Positions 9,573 through 19,204 of a DNA stretch of 51,261 bases are shown piece after piece. Each line of letters opens with the position of its first letter. Within the stretch, counting starts at the first letter, position 1. The DNA lies in NCBI GenBank assembly GCA_022824665.1, contig JAJDZL010000223.1, positions 1-51,261 on the forward strand. Reading direction: 5' to 3'. The notes under the pieces were generated by a model that saw only the letters and a list, made by a program, of their open reading frames with translations, was not told the origin of the DNA and searched no databases. Position numbers and translations under genes: made by a program. The DNA comes from Gammaproteobacteria bacterium (GTDB lineage Bacteria > Pseudomonadota > Gammaproteobacteria > Arenicellales > JAJDZL01).

Positions 9573-10424
9573 ATGAATTATCAAAATATCAGTGTTACAC
9601 GCCGTTCTCCCCATTTAGGTGCTTTTATAGAGGGTGTAGATCTAAGTGCTCAGCTACCGGGGGAGACCATTCAGGAAATCAGGAATGCACTGCTGGAATT
9701 TGGCGTGCTGTTCTTTCGCAATCAGGACTTGAGCGAGACCGAGCACATTCACCTAGGAGAGCAGTTTGGTACGCTCGACGAGCCGCATCCCGTTTTTGAT
9801 TGCAATCAGGACGATCCGCGTCTTACCATCATCGAATCCAAGGGTCGAGCCGGTGATGCCGAGCACTACTGGCATTCGGATGTCACTTATCAGGTGGCAC
9901 CGTCGCTCGGTTCAATTCTGCTGGCAAGAAAAATTCCGGAATCCGGCGGTGATACGCTGTTTGCCAGTATGTATGCGGCTTATGACACATTGTCTGAACC
10001 GATCAAGAAAATGCTCGAGTCACTGACTGCCCAGCATTCGATTGAAAGGGGTTGGGGTACCGCTTTGAGAATGCGGCCAAATGGTGAGAAGGAAGTTCAG
10101 AAACTAAAAGAAGCGTTTCCGTTGCAAACCCATCCGGTGCTGAGAACCCATCCTGAAACGGGACGCACCGCGCTCTACGTTAATGAATATTACACTTCGC
10201 GAATCAATGAGCTGTCGGAGTCGGAAAGTGAGGGACTGTTAAGAATTCTGTTTCATCATTCCCAGTTACCGGATTTCCAGATTCGGCATCACTGGCAGGT
10301 TGGAGATGTTGCATTCTGGGACAATCGCTGTACCCAGCATTACGCATCCCACGATTATGGCGCAGAACACAGACTCATGAATCGGGTGACGATCGTGGGT
10401 GATCAGCCATACTTCAAACATTGA
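9573..10424 (+). CDS. TauD/TfdA family Fe(II)/2-oxoglutarate dioxygenase
   Basis: Alpha-ketoglutarate-dependent non-haem iron oxygenase, 283 residues. The HxD part of the facial triad is seen in YWHSDVTYQ (about residue 95), the distal His in NRCTQHYASHDY (about residue 255), and the 2-oxoglutarate-binding Arg in the following HRLMNRVTI. Family members oxidise taurine, aryloxyalkanoates, carnitine or trimethyllysine precursors and similar small acids. The substrate here is not determined; the surrounding methylamine-type genes make an N-methylated acid plausible. The track start at 9516 was trimmed to ATG 9573 (MNYQNISVTRR), which fits the usual TauD N-terminus. Confidence 0.85.
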   Translation: MNYQNISVTRRSPHLGAFIEGVDLSAQLPGETIQEIRNALLEFGVLFFRNQDLSETEHIHLGEQFGTLDEPHPVFDCNQDDPRLTIIESKGRAGDAEHYWHSDVTYQVAPSLGSILLARKIPESGGDTLFASMYAAYDTLSEPIKKMLESLTAQHSIERGWGTALRMRPNGEKEVQKLKEAFPLQTHPVLRTHPETGRTALYVNEYYTSRINELSESESEGLLRILFHHSQLPDFQIRHHWQVGDVAFWDNRCTQHYASHDYGAEHRLMNRVTIVGDQPYFKH

Positions 10425-10440
10425 TTTTGCCGCGGCAAAA
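10425..10440. terminator. 16-bp perfect palindrome after the dioxygenase gene
   Basis: TTTTGCCGCGGCAAAA begins at the base after the TauD stop codon and lies between convergent genes. It is a perfect dyad without a separate loop, so it may be a short bidirectional terminator or a protein-binding dyad. Confidence 0.3.
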
Positions 10441-10509
10441 ACTCTGGTTGACCTGATTGCTCTGCCATATGGCTGAGTCGTCGCAACCGATGCGCGGGTT
10501 CAGATTCAA

Positions 10510-11601
10510 TTAGGCCGCGCGTAAAAATTGCGTCATGACTTCAATAGTAGTGGTCATTTCATCGTCGGTGCCGACAGTAAAACGCAATTTGTCAGAAAAG
10601 TCGCGCAGTGCGAACTGCCGTGGAATGATGCCGTTTGAATTCATATGCAGATTGGTTTCCTCAGCACTTCGACCGCACTCGGGCGGGAACCCAACCAGTA
10701 CAAAATTGGTCTGACTTGGATAGGTTTTAAGGCCAAGATTTGAGAACTCTCGGGTCACGGTTGCAATCCAACGCTGGTTATGATCAAGCACCATTTTGGT
10801 ATGTTCGGTATCTTCAATACTGGCGATACCTGCAGCATTTGCGACCGTGTTGACCGGAAATGAAGGGCCGATTTTAGTCAGCAGTTCGACGACCCACTTT
10901 GGGCCGTAGCACCACCCCAGCCGCAGCCCGGCCATACCGTGCACTTTCGAAAATGTTCGGGTAACGATGACGTTTTCGAATTCATGAACCAGCTGAGTTG
11001 CCGACTCGTAATCACTGACCAGGGCATACTCTTCATAAGCCGCGTCAATGATGAGCAGTACGTTGTCAGGAAGCGCGCGGTGCAGCCGGCGTACTTCCGC
11101 GCCCGACAAATAGGTCCCTGAGGGGTTGTCAGGATTGGCCAGCAACACAACGCGTGTTAATTCATTAATTTTGCTGACGATGAGATCAACGTTGTAATGC
11201 ATGTCGACATCGTCTGCGGCAATCGGCGTTGCACCCGCGAGCTTCGCATAAATCGGAAACTGCATGTATGCGTTTTTGCTGTGAACGAGCGCTTCGCCGG
11301 GACCGGCGAAGGTATTGACGAGTCTTTGCAGCAGCTCATCAGAACCCGGTCCGAATGCCATTCGGGCAGGATCGAGCTGATAGCGCTCGCCAATGACAGA
11401 CGCAAGTCGCTCTGTATCGACTTCCGGATACAGGTGGCTTTGCTGCAATGATTGCAAACTCGCTTCAAGCGCCCTTGGGCTCATGCCAAGCGCTGATTCA
11501 TTGGAGGAGAGTTTGATCGGTTTTTCAAACCCCTTAAGTTTCGATATGCCGACCATGTAATAGTCGATTGATTGCAGTACAGGTTTTGGCAATATAGGCA
11601 T
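10510..11601 (-). CDS. HisC-like PLP-dependent aminotransferase (fold type I)
   Basis: Aminotransferase of the histidinol-phosphate/aromatic family, 363 residues. The N-terminus (IKLSSNESALGMSPRA) is the family signature, the PLP contact regions include GPGSDELLQRL and NPDNPSGTYL, and the Schiff-base lysine lies in RTFSKVHGMAGLRLGW. The C-terminal Arg (KLRFTVGTDDE) would bind the substrate carboxylate. No other his gene is nearby, so this is likely a paralogue used in catabolism or in a specialised pathway. It faces away from the AruI-like decarboxylase gene at 12065, and a transaminase plus 2-oxo-acid decarboxylase pair would resemble the arginine transaminase pathway. That link is inference. 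Confidence 0.82.
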   Translation of the reverse strand: MPILPKPVLQSIDYYMVGISKLKGFEKPIKLSSNESALGMSPRALEASLQSLQQSHLYPEVDTERLASVIGERYQLDPARMAFGPGSDELLQRLVNTFAGPGEALVHSKNAYMQFPIYAKLAGATPIAADDVDMHYNVDLIVSKINELTRVVLLANPDNPSGTYLSGAEVRRLHRALPDNVLLIIDAAYEEYALVSDYESATQLVHEFENVIVTRTFSKVHGMAGLRLGWCYGPKWVVELLTKIGPSFPVNTVANAAGIASIEDTEHTKMVLDHNQRWIATVTREFSNLGLKTYPSQTNFVLVGFPPECGRSAEETNLHMNSNGIIPRQFALRDFSDKLRFTVGTDDEMTTTIEVMTQFLRAA

Positions 11602-12064
11602 TTTCTTTAGTTTCAGTTGCGTGATGCTTCCAGCCGTTTGGATTTAATTTTAAAGCGGTTCGTACGGCGCGACGTTTAATGTCGCTGCTATCTTTGGTGG
11701 TTGACGCGACCAGATGTGCGCCCAATCAAGTGAATGAATTTTGTGGGAAGATTTTCATGGATTTTACTACAGCCGTCAATATGGCATTTTAGGATGGTCC
11801 TCGCAATTCGAACGATTGAAACCGCGGCTTTTTTGTCAGGAATTTGGTTTCGGCTGAATAAAGCTTTTTGTCTGAAAGATTCTATTGATTTGAACGGTTT
11901 ATAAAGGGTGTGTGCATGTCGGCGACTTCGGGGTCGATTTGCGTTATATTTTGAAGCGAAGAAATATGAAATGTTCGAGAGTTCGAGGCGCAGTCAATTC
12001 ATCCGCGTACGAGAATTCTCGAGCGTGATTCCAGCCTGTTCGTTTTGTGTTGCTTGAGGTGCAT
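11602..12064. other. Intergenic region between divergent aminotransferase and ThDP enzyme genes
   Basis: About 460 bases with no convincing reading frame. It must hold the promoters of the two divergent genes. I see no clear operator or RNA structure. GAGG just before ATG 12065 is the ribosome site of the rightward gene. Confidence 0.5.
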
Positions 12065-13681
12065 ATGACAAAAACCTGTGGTGAAGCACTCGTTGATCTG
12101 TTAACCAAATACGAAGTCTCGGTTGTATTTGGAATTCCAGGAGAGCATACACTCGAGTTATATCGGGGCATCAGCACCAGCAATATTCGCGCTGTGACAC
12201 CGCGCAATGAGCAAGGTGCCAGTTTCATGGCGGACGGATACGCCAGAGTGACGGGTAAACCAGGGGTGTGCACGATCATCACCGGACCTGGAGTTACCAA
12301 CGCTTCGACAGGAATTGGGCAGGCCTATGCCGATTCAGTTCCCATGCTGGTTATCTCGAGCGCCAATGACAGCCGCTCATTGGGCAAGGGCTGGGGAAGG
12401 CTGCACGAAACGACAGATTTATGCGCAATCACCAGGCCAATGACCGCATTCAGTGCGATGGTACACCACCCGGATGAGTTGCCGGAACTGATTGCACGCG
12501 CATTTACAATCTTCAGTTCCGAGCGGCCTCGGCCGGTGCACATTGCAATACCAATTGATGTTCTGGAGATGCCGGTCGACGCTGAATGGCAGGTGTGTGC
12601 GCCATCATTCAAGCCGTTGCCGGACAATCATTCCATCCAATTGGCAGTCGACTTACTTGGCACTGCTGAAAGGCCAATTGTCTTGGTGGGCGGTGGCGCG
12701 CAGCACGCCTCGGGTGAGGTTACCATGCTTGCTGAGTTGCTGAACGCCGGGGTGATCGCGTCCAATGCAGGAAAGGGTATTGTTGCGGATTCCAATCCAT
12801 TGAGTCTGGGTGGCGGCATTATCAGCCCCGCCGTGCAGCGCTATCTTGGTGAGGCCGATGTAGTCCTGGCGATCGGCACTGAAATCGGCGAGTCTGACAG
12901 TTTTATTTACGACTTGCCGGTGAATGGAAAGGTGATTCGGGTCGACATTGATTCAGCTCGTTTCAACGATGCCTTTCCGGCTGCCGTCGCGGTACACGGG
13001 GATTCCAAAACAGCGTGCGAGATGATGATTGCCGAGTGGCAGACCAAAGGTTTTAGGTGCACTACCCGGGATGTCGCAGCAGAGCTTAAGCAGGTTCTAA
13101 AGCAGCAGGCGGTTGAACTTACCCCGGTAGAACGTCAGCACAAGGCTCTGCTTGACACGCTAAGAACGGTACTGTCCGACGATACAGTCATCATGGGTGA
13201 CATTGCTCAGGTGGTGTATACCGCAACCGCGTTGTGGAAAACTGAATTGCCCTGCACCTGGTTTTATCCGGCCGGTTTCGGGACACTGGGCTGTGCGGTA
13301 CCCGGCGCGATCGGTGTAAAAATTGCGAAGGCGGAAACACCCGTCGTAGCGCTGGTCGGAGATGGCGGCCTTATGTTTACGGTCAATGAAGTTGCCACCG
13401 CAGTTGAAGAACGATTGAGCATCCCCATCATCGTCTGGCATAACAACAGCTTTGCGATGATTCGAGATGGTATGGTTAAACGGGGCATCCCGCAGATTGG
13501 CGTCAACCCGGAGGCACCGGACTTCGTTAAATTGGCCGAGGCTTTTGGTTGCCCTGGAATCGAGGTTTGCGATCAGGAATCTTTTATCGATGCAATTGCT
13601 GAGGCGTTCAATTATCCCGGCCCATCGATTATTGTCGTAATGGAAGATTCTGAATGGCTGCGGCGCGATGCTGCTGGTTGA
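12065..13681 (+). CDS. ThDP-dependent acetolactate synthase-like enzyme, AruI type
   Basis: Thiamine diphosphate enzyme of 538 residues. The catalytic Glu lies in TPRNEQGASFMADGYARV, and the ThDP/Mg site is GDGGLMFTVNE...HNNSFAM. The pattern FGIPGEHTLELYRG, ITGPGVTNASTGIGQAYADS and the moderate length look most like 5-guanidino-2-oxopentanoate decarboxylase (AruI) of the arginine transaminase pathway rather than acetolactate synthase IlvB; no small regulatory subunit gene is adjacent. The start was moved from TTG 12047 to ATG 12065, which has GAGG upstream. The likely job is decarboxylation of a 2-oxo acid made by a transaminase such as the divergent neighbour. The exact substrate cannot be read from sequence. 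Confidence 0.8.
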   Translation: MTKTCGEALVDLLTKYEVSVVFGIPGEHTLELYRGISTSNIRAVTPRNEQGASFMADGYARVTGKPGVCTIITGPGVTNASTGIGQAYADSVPMLVISSANDSRSLGKGWGRLHETTDLCAITRPMTAFSAMVHHPDELPELIARAFTIFSSERPRPVHIAIPIDVLEMPVDAEWQVCAPSFKPLPDNHSIQLAVDLLGTAERPIVLVGGGAQHASGEVTMLAELLNAGVIASNAGKGIVADSNPLSLGGGIISPAVQRYLGEADVVLAIGTEIGESDSFIYDLPVNGKVIRVDIDSARFNDAFPAAVAVHGDSKTACEMMIAEWQTKGFRCTTRDVAAELKQVLKQQAVELTPVERQHKALLDTLRTVLSDDTVIMGDIAQVVYTATALWKTELPCTWFYPAGFGTLGCAVPGAIGVKIAKAETPVVALVGDGGLMFTVNEVATAVEERLSIPIIVWHNNSFAMIRDGMVKRGIPQIGVNPEAPDFVKLAEAFGCPGIEVCDQESFIDAIAEAFNYPGPSIIVVMEDSEWLRRDAAG

Positions 13682-13850
13682 TTCGACCGGCTTCACGTCG
13701 CTCGAATTTCCAGAATTTTCAAACAGCGAATAGCTGCTGAGCGCAGTTGATCTGCAGTTGAATTGCACCGTTGGTCGGTTTGTTGCCAGCGGGTCAAAAT
13801 TCGCGTTATGTTCAAGACTCGAAATTGGCCCTGGCGCGGGGTTCAAAGCG

Positions 13851-15542
13851 TCAATTCGAAAGTTTGTCCGAATTGCAGCAGTAGTGTTCGAGACGACAGG
13901 CACACGACGCGTTAATTTCCATGTCGGCTCTTGCTGTTGCAAGGTTTAACCGGGCGCGATACAGCTTTGCCATTTGCACGTCACCCTGGCGTTCCAGGCA
14001 CTCGACCAGTCCATGCAAGCTCCACGGATTGTCAATGTGTTGCGATGTGCTGACCAAAGTGTCGGAGATCCCCAGATCATCCATATAAACTTGCTTGGCT
14101 TCATCAATTCGGTTCTGCTCAAGCAATAATGCCCCCAAGGCATGTCGGGCGGGCTGCATCCATCCCCAGGGTTCGTCATACTTGAGATTGTCATCCAGGT
14201 AGACAGCTTTATTCAAGTGATCAAAAGCTGCATCAAAGTTCTCCTGTCGATATTCAAGTTCTCCCTCCAGCATCCGCTCTGCAATTCTCAAAACATCCTG
14301 ACAGGAATTGTTAAACAGATAACGTGACTCGGGAACCTTTGCAACGGCGTGGTTGAACTTAAGCTGGACAGCCAGTGCGGCGTCGATTTCACCTCGTACC
14401 GCATGCGCGATTGCTTTCGCATAGTACCACACAGCCGTTGTCATGGCGTAAAGATCGGGGTCCTGAGGCAGTGGGTGCTCAATAATTTCCTGCCAGCGCC
14501 CGAAACGAATAAAAACATGGGCCTTGACGGCAATGTAGCCCTCCATCCAGTCTGCCATGGCGGGATTTTCAATTTTTAACAGCGCTTCAGGTGTGGTTTC
14601 GATCAATTCGTCTGAGGCTGAAAGCGCACTTTCAAATTGTCCCAGAAACATTGCCGCATATATTTTCAGGTGCAGGTTGTGGATTCGGGACAGGGTCTGA
14701 TCATTCATTTTTCCTTCGTTCATGACATAGATTCGGTCAGCTGCGATTGCCCTGTCGTTGGCAATGATGGCCTCGTAGTAGTGGCCGCATCGAACGTCAA
14801 TGTGTGAAGGCATGTGACACAGGTGCCCTGAGCCTGGAACCAGCTGGCGCAGTTTGTCGGCCGCGCGCAGCGCCTTTTCCGGAAAAGGCGACATTTCCAT
14901 TACATGGATATACAGGTGCAGCAGACCCGGGTGTGGCACGGTTTGCTGGCGTTCATTTCGTCCGAGCGCGACTTCCAGCACGTCAATCGCTTCGAGTGTT
15001 GACGCGCCTTTTGCAGGTTCGCCCGTACGCAAGTTCCACAGCGCCCATGGTGTCCGGGTCATCAGTGCTTCGGCAAACAGGGTGCAAATGTCATAGTTTT
15101 CCGGATAAGCCTCGTAGACTGCGCGCATCTGGTCTGCATATTCGTCATTCCAGCGATCATATTGCGCAGGATCAACCTTGACAGGTGACTGGTAGCGCGC
15201 CAGCAATGCATCAATCAACATCGCCTCGCGCGCTGATGCGTAGGTTATTTTGGACTTTGCCTGGCGGGAGTAGCGGTAGCACCGCTCGAGCTTTTCTCCA
15301 AGCTCGTCTGTTTGCATTCGCGTCCAGGGCTTGTTGTAATAAAGACCTGATGAATATGCGAGTCCCCAGTAAGCCATCGCATAATCCTGATCCAGGTCGG
15401 CGGCTTGCTCGAAACATCGATATGCGAGCTCAAGATCAAATCCGTAGAGCCAAATCAGACCTCGTTTAAACAGTGTCTCGGCCTGAGTGCTATTGCTGTT
15501 TATCGAGTCGAAATGTGCACCAAGATCGTAGCGATAGTTCAT
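13851..15542 (-). CDS. Tetratricopeptide-repeat protein
   Basis: A 563-residue helical-repeat protein. Several TPR-like units are visible, for example LAYRCFEQAADLDQDYAMAYWGLA near the N-terminus and YRQENFDAAFDHLNKAVYLDD near the C-terminus, with an HMPSHIDVRCGHYYEAI segment in between that recurs in this protein type. There is no signal peptide or membrane helix, so it is probably cytoplasmic. GAGGTG precedes the ATG on the reverse strand. The last residues are unusually Cys-rich (SCACRLEHYCC), which may be real or may reflect a shifted natural end. The function is unknown; such proteins often sit beside small-molecule catabolic genes. Confidence 0.75.
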   Translation of the reverse strand: MNYRYDLGAHFDSINSNSTQAETLFKRGLIWLYGFDLELAYRCFEQAADLDQDYAMAYWGLAYSSGLYYNKPWTRMQTDELGEKLERCYRYSRQAKSKITYASAREAMLIDALLARYQSPVKVDPAQYDRWNDEYADQMRAVYEAYPENYDICTLFAEALMTRTPWALWNLRTGEPAKGASTLEAIDVLEVALGRNERQQTVPHPGLLHLYIHVMEMSPFPEKALRAADKLRQLVPGSGHLCHMPSHIDVRCGHYYEAIIANDRAIAADRIYVMNEGKMNDQTLSRIHNLHLKIYAAMFLGQFESALSASDELIETTPEALLKIENPAMADWMEGYIAVKAHVFIRFGRWQEIIEHPLPQDPDLYAMTTAVWYYAKAIAHAVRGEIDAALAVQLKFNHAVAKVPESRYLFNNSCQDVLRIAERMLEGELEYRQENFDAAFDHLNKAVYLDDNLKYDEPWGWMQPARHALGALLLEQNRIDEAKQVYMDDLGISDTLVSTSQHIDNPWSLHGLVECLERQGDVQMAKLYRARLNLATARADMEINASCACRLEHYCCNSDKLSN

Positions 15543-15933
15543 TTGTCGGGCACCTCAAATTACTGCGTCAGTCGGAGGTCGTTTGAAAGCGTTCATTTTT
15601 CTTGACTTAACATACTGACAGACTGCCAGCGACATTGACGACATTCAAACAATCACGGCAACTGTATCGGCAGTCAGGATTTTATGACAGAAAACGATTG
15701 CTGTATGGTACGTTAAATTCCCAAACCAGGCAAGAGAAAGCTTTGAGAACGTGGAGGTAGTGGTCCAACCCAATTGACCTGAATAGCGTGCAATTCATAT
15801 TGAACTTTGCGTAATACATGAAAATTCAGTCGTCAGGCCAGATGTGGAGAATGTATAAACTCGTCCGTAACCGTGTGTATTTCGTCAGACTCACCATTCG
15901 AAGTATTTACTTTACTGTAAGCTAAAACCATTC
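15543..15933. other. Intergenic region between divergent TPR and flavoprotein genes
   Basis: About 390 bases without a credible reading frame; presumably two outward promoters. No repeat, tRNA or clear operator was recognised. Confidence 0.45.
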
Positions 15934-18345
15934 ATGAAAGACACTGCTCAGGTTGTTGTGATAGGCGGTGGGGTCGTCGGCTGTTCGGTTGCCTACCACC
16001 TGGCGAAGAACGGTTGGACCGACGTTGCGCTGCTCGAGCGCCAGGAGTTGACTTCGGGTTCCAGCTGGCATGCTGCTGGAGGACTGTTTACCTTGACTCG
16101 GCCGAGTTCGGTCGCCTGGATACATAAATACACGTTCGATATATACCGTCATCTCGAACAGGAAAGTGGCCAGTCCTGCGGGTTTCATTTGACCGGCGGC
16201 CTGAATTTATGCCGCACAGCGGATGAAGTCGACAGCAATCTGATTGTACAAAGTGCCGGTCGAAGGCTGGGTATTGAGAGCCATATGCTGTCGCCGCTCG
16301 AAGCCTGCCAAAAGGCCCCGGTACTTGAGCCTGACGGTATGATCTGTGCACTTTGGGAGGAAGAAGGCGGTCACGTTGACCCGGCCTCAGCAACCCAGGC
16401 CTTTGCAAGTGCGGCGCGGCAAATGGGCGTTCAAATTTACCGCTATACACCAGTAATTCAGACCCTTCAGCTGGATGACGGTACATGGCAGATTGGTACC
16501 GAAAACGGTACCATAAAGGCCGAGTCTGTTGTCAATGCAGCCGGACTTTGGGGTCGGGAGGTGGCTGCGCTTGCGGGCATTGAATTACCCCTTTTGCCGG
16601 TGGAACATCATTACCTGGTAACGGAAAACATACCTTGCATTGAGCAGCTGGATTTTGAGTTACCCCAGATAAACGACAACGAAATTGGCTGTTATGCGCG
16701 TCAGGAAGGCCAGGGACTGCTGTTTGGTGCTTACGAAAATACTTGCACCCACTGGGCAGTCGATGGCACGCCCTTGAGTTTTGGGCACGAACTTTTGCCT
16801 GACGACCTGTCCCGCATGGAGTGGAATTTCCAAAAAGCGGCCGAACTCATGCCATGCCTGGCAAAAGCCGGCATCAAGCGCGTGATCAATGGACCGATGA
16901 TTTTCTCACCGGACCTCGGGCCGTTGCTCGGACCGCACCCTGACCTCAAAAACTATTATTGCGCCAATGGCGTGATGACGGGCTTCAATCAAGGTGCTGG
17001 TATTGGTAAAGCGCTCGCCGAATGGATTATTCAGGGGGAGCCTGAATTTGATATTTCCTGCTGGGATGTTGCGCGATTCGGCAGTTGGGCATCGAAGGCC
17101 TATACCCGCGAGACCACACGATTCTTTTATGAAAATCGGTCCGAGAAGATTTATCCGTACCAGGAATTCGAAGCAGGCCGTCCGGTGCACAAACCGCCTG
17201 TCTATGATCAGCTGAAAGCTGCCGGAGGCGTTTTTGGAGCCTCTTTTGGGCTCGAACACGTTAACTGGTTTGCAACGGATGGTGCACACGCGTACGACTC
17301 CTCGACATTTCGCCAACCCAACTGGTGGCAGCCGGTCATTGAAGAGGGAAAGCGGGTGCGAAATGAAGTCGGACTGATGGAGTACTCCGGGATGGCCAAG
17401 TTTGAGGTCACCGGTCCGAATGCTGAGAGCTGGTTGAATTATGTGATGGCGAATCGCATGCCTCAGCCCGGCAAGGTGGTGTTGAGCCCGCTGCTCTCAG
17501 CTAACGGTCGGCTGATCGGGGATTTTTCAGTTTCACATATTGACGAGAACGCGTTTTTATTGCTTGGTGCAGACTATATGCAGCTCGCGCATCTTCGTCA
17601 TTTTCGGCAATTTCTGCCGCGCGATGGCGTGACAGTCAAGAATCTGTCTTACGACTACAGTGGCCTGCATATCTGCGGCCCCCAGGCGCAGTCTTTGCTC
17701 TCCCGCCTTGCCGCCTGCGATGTTGACACTCCAAGTTTTCCATTCATGCATGTGTCAAGAATGTCGGTCGGCAATGTTCCGGATGTGATCGTGCTTCGGG
17801 TATCTTTCACCGGGGAGACCGGCTACGAGATGTATATGCCTCGCGCACAGCAGAGAACCTTGTACGAGCTGCTGCTCAGGGAGGGACAGGGTCTGGGTAT
17901 CGGATTGGTCGGCACGCGCTGCCTGATGCAAACGCGCCTTGAGAAAAGCTTTTCTGCCTGGGGGCTTGAGTTGTCGCCAGACTATACCATTCATGAAGCG
18001 CGTATGGACCGATTTGTAAAATTGGATAAGGGCGATTTTGTCGGCCGAAGTGCCATTTTGAAATCAGCGCCGGCGCGCGAGAAGTTTATTACACTCACAG
18101 TTGATGCAGGGGATTTAGCGATCTGGGGCGAAGAGTCAATTTTCATTGACGGCACCCCGGCGGGTTACGTAACGTCAGGGGGCTTTGGACCGCAATCGGA
18201 GACGCATATTGCGCTCGGTTATGTTGATATCGATGCTTATGGCCAAGGTGAACGATTCAGTGTGGAGATTCTCGGCGAGCTGCGCGATGCCGAGCTTCAT
18301 AAACAGCCAATTTATGATCCGGCCGGTGCGAGAATGAGGGCCTGA
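15934..18345 (+). CDS. Dimethylglycine/sarcosine dehydrogenase-like FAD oxidoreductase with GcvT domain
   Basis: An 803-residue flavoprotein. The N-terminal DAO domain has the Rossmann motif VVVIGGGVVGCSVAYHLA. SGSSWHAAGG carries the His that binds FAD covalently in dimethylglycine dehydrogenase. After a central FAO_M-type segment (WASKAYTRETTRFFYEN), the C-terminal half is a GcvT-like folate-binding domain (NEVGLMEYSGMAKFEVTGP, RVSFTGETGYEMYMP, GDFVGRSAIL). Such enzymes demethylate dimethylglycine or sarcosine and pass the one-carbon unit to tetrahydrofolate. In this neighbourhood it could take over the product of an MttB-type betaine demethylase. The choice between dimethylglycine and sarcosine cannot be made from sequence alone. 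Confidence 0.88.
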   Translation: MKDTAQVVVIGGGVVGCSVAYHLAKNGWTDVALLERQELTSGSSWHAAGGLFTLTRPSSVAWIHKYTFDIYRHLEQESGQSCGFHLTGGLNLCRTADEVDSNLIVQSAGRRLGIESHMLSPLEACQKAPVLEPDGMICALWEEEGGHVDPASATQAFASAARQMGVQIYRYTPVIQTLQLDDGTWQIGTENGTIKAESVVNAAGLWGREVAALAGIELPLLPVEHHYLVTENIPCIEQLDFELPQINDNEIGCYARQEGQGLLFGAYENTCTHWAVDGTPLSFGHELLPDDLSRMEWNFQKAAELMPCLAKAGIKRVINGPMIFSPDLGPLLGPHPDLKNYYCANGVMTGFNQGAGIGKALAEWIIQGEPEFDISCWDVARFGSWASKAYTRETTRFFYENRSEKIYPYQEFEAGRPVHKPPVYDQLKAAGGVFGASFGLEHVNWFATDGAHAYDSSTFRQPNWWQPVIEEGKRVRNEVGLMEYSGMAKFEVTGPNAESWLNYVMANRMPQPGKVVLSPLLSANGRLIGDFSVSHIDENAFLLLGADYMQLAHLRHFRQFLPRDGVTVKNLSYDYSGLHICGPQAQSLLSRLAACDVDTPSFPFMHVSRMSVGNVPDVIVLRVSFTGETGYEMYMPRAQQRTLYELLLREGQGLGIGLVGTRCLMQTRLEKSFSAWGLELSPDYTIHEARMDRFVKLDKGDFVGRSAILKSAPAREKFITLTVDAGDLAIWGEESIFIDGTPAGYVTSGGFGPQSETHIALGYVDIDAYGQGERFSVEILGELRDAELHKQPIYDPAGARMRA

Positions 18346-18355
18346 TACTGATTGA

Positions 18356-18502
18356 GAAGTGCCGAGTTGCCTTGCTTCTCATCTACAACTCACGGGCGAC
18401 CGAAACAGCGAGTGGAGTGTTACAGTTGCTGCAAATTGGCGGCTTACATTCAAAGTACAAAACAATGAAATCGAACGATTGAACTTAGAGGATTATCACT
18501 AA
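18356..18502 (+). pseudogene. HigB/RelE-type toxin, N-terminally truncated remnant
   Basis: Below the ORF-track size limit. The frame immediately upstream of the antitoxin gene reads GDRNSEWSVTVAANWRLTF and ends ...NLEDYH before TAA, the signature C-terminus of HigB-family toxins (GDRxGxWSVxVxxNWRITF...DYH). Its stop overlaps the antitoxin ATG by one base (TAATG), as expected for an intact higBA operon. A stop codon lies directly upstream and the first half of the toxin is missing; only about 48 residues remain. The lost part would overlap the end of the dehydrogenase gene, so a deletion seems to have joined the two. Confidence 0.75.
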
Positions 18503-18789
18503 TGGCTGACAAATATATAAAGGTCGGTATGACCCCTCCCCATCCCGGGGAATTTATTCGCGAAGTTGCTGTCGAAGGATTACAACTGAGCATCACGAAG
18601 GCTGCAAAAATTCTTCAGGTGCGCCGTGCGACCCTTTCTGACCTGATCAACGGAAAAGCAAATTTGTCGCCTGAAATGGCACTGCGAATTGAGCAGGCTT
18701 TTGGCACTGATATGGATTTGTTACTACGGTGGCAGGCATGGTACGACGCATCACAAATGCGAAAGCAAGCCGATACGATTTCGGTATAA
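18502..18789 (+). CDS. higA: HigA-type antitoxin (HTH, XRE family)
   Basis: A 95-residue HigA antitoxin: PPHPGEFIREVAVEGLQLSI opens the family domain, the helix-turn-helix is in TKAAKILQVRRATLSDLING, and MALRIEQAFGTDMDLLLRWQ completes it. It would bind its own operator and neutralise HigB. The partner toxin just upstream is reduced to its C-terminal half, so this is an orphan antitoxin that may persist as a regulator or as protection against related toxins. The start overlaps the remnant toxin stop. Confidence 0.88.
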   Translation: MADKYIKVGMTPPHPGEFIREVAVEGLQLSITKAAKILQVRRATLSDLINGKANLSPEMALRIEQAFGTDMDLLLRWQAWYDASQMRKQADTISV

Positions 18790-18922
18790 AAATATGAGCC
18801 GGCCGGCACGGCAGCATTTCGCGATGTACCTCAAAAAACATAACTTTACCAATCAAGCAATAAATTCCTGATCTCCTGAAATCGAGCGTATACCGAACGG
18901 ATGATGAACATGAAGAATATTA

Positions 18923-19204
18923 TTGGGATTTCGCAAAACACGTCTGTCTGATTCAGGGCCGACCGGCTTTGAAGCGCTCAAAATTTACGCCGAAGACTCA
19001 GACGACAAAAACCCGCCACCCTATTTCGCGGGCCGACACCACATCATCTCCGATATTTGGGATAACTGCGTTGAAAGTTGGCAACGGCACTGCAACAACA
19101 AGCCACAGAAAATAGCTGCCACTTGGCTGTTCTACGGCGCACCCGGTGCGGGAAAAACTTCAACGTTAAATTACTTGGAAGCTAAGTGCAGTACAGGTTC
19201 ATAA
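18923..19204 (+). pseudogene. P-loop ATPase N-terminal fragment
   Basis: Short frame (TTG start in the track) with NPPPYFAGRHHIISDIW and a full Walker A (FYGAPGAGKTSTLNYLE). The frame ends about 10 residues after the P-loop, with no Walker B or C-terminal part, so it is the broken 5' end of an AAA-type ATPase gene. It lies in the debris zone between the orphan antitoxin and the second MttB gene. Confidence 0.5.

Noticed and set aside
13160-13942. 260-residue reverse-strand ORF
   Set aside because: Antisense to the ThDP enzyme and overlapping the TPR gene end; no motif.
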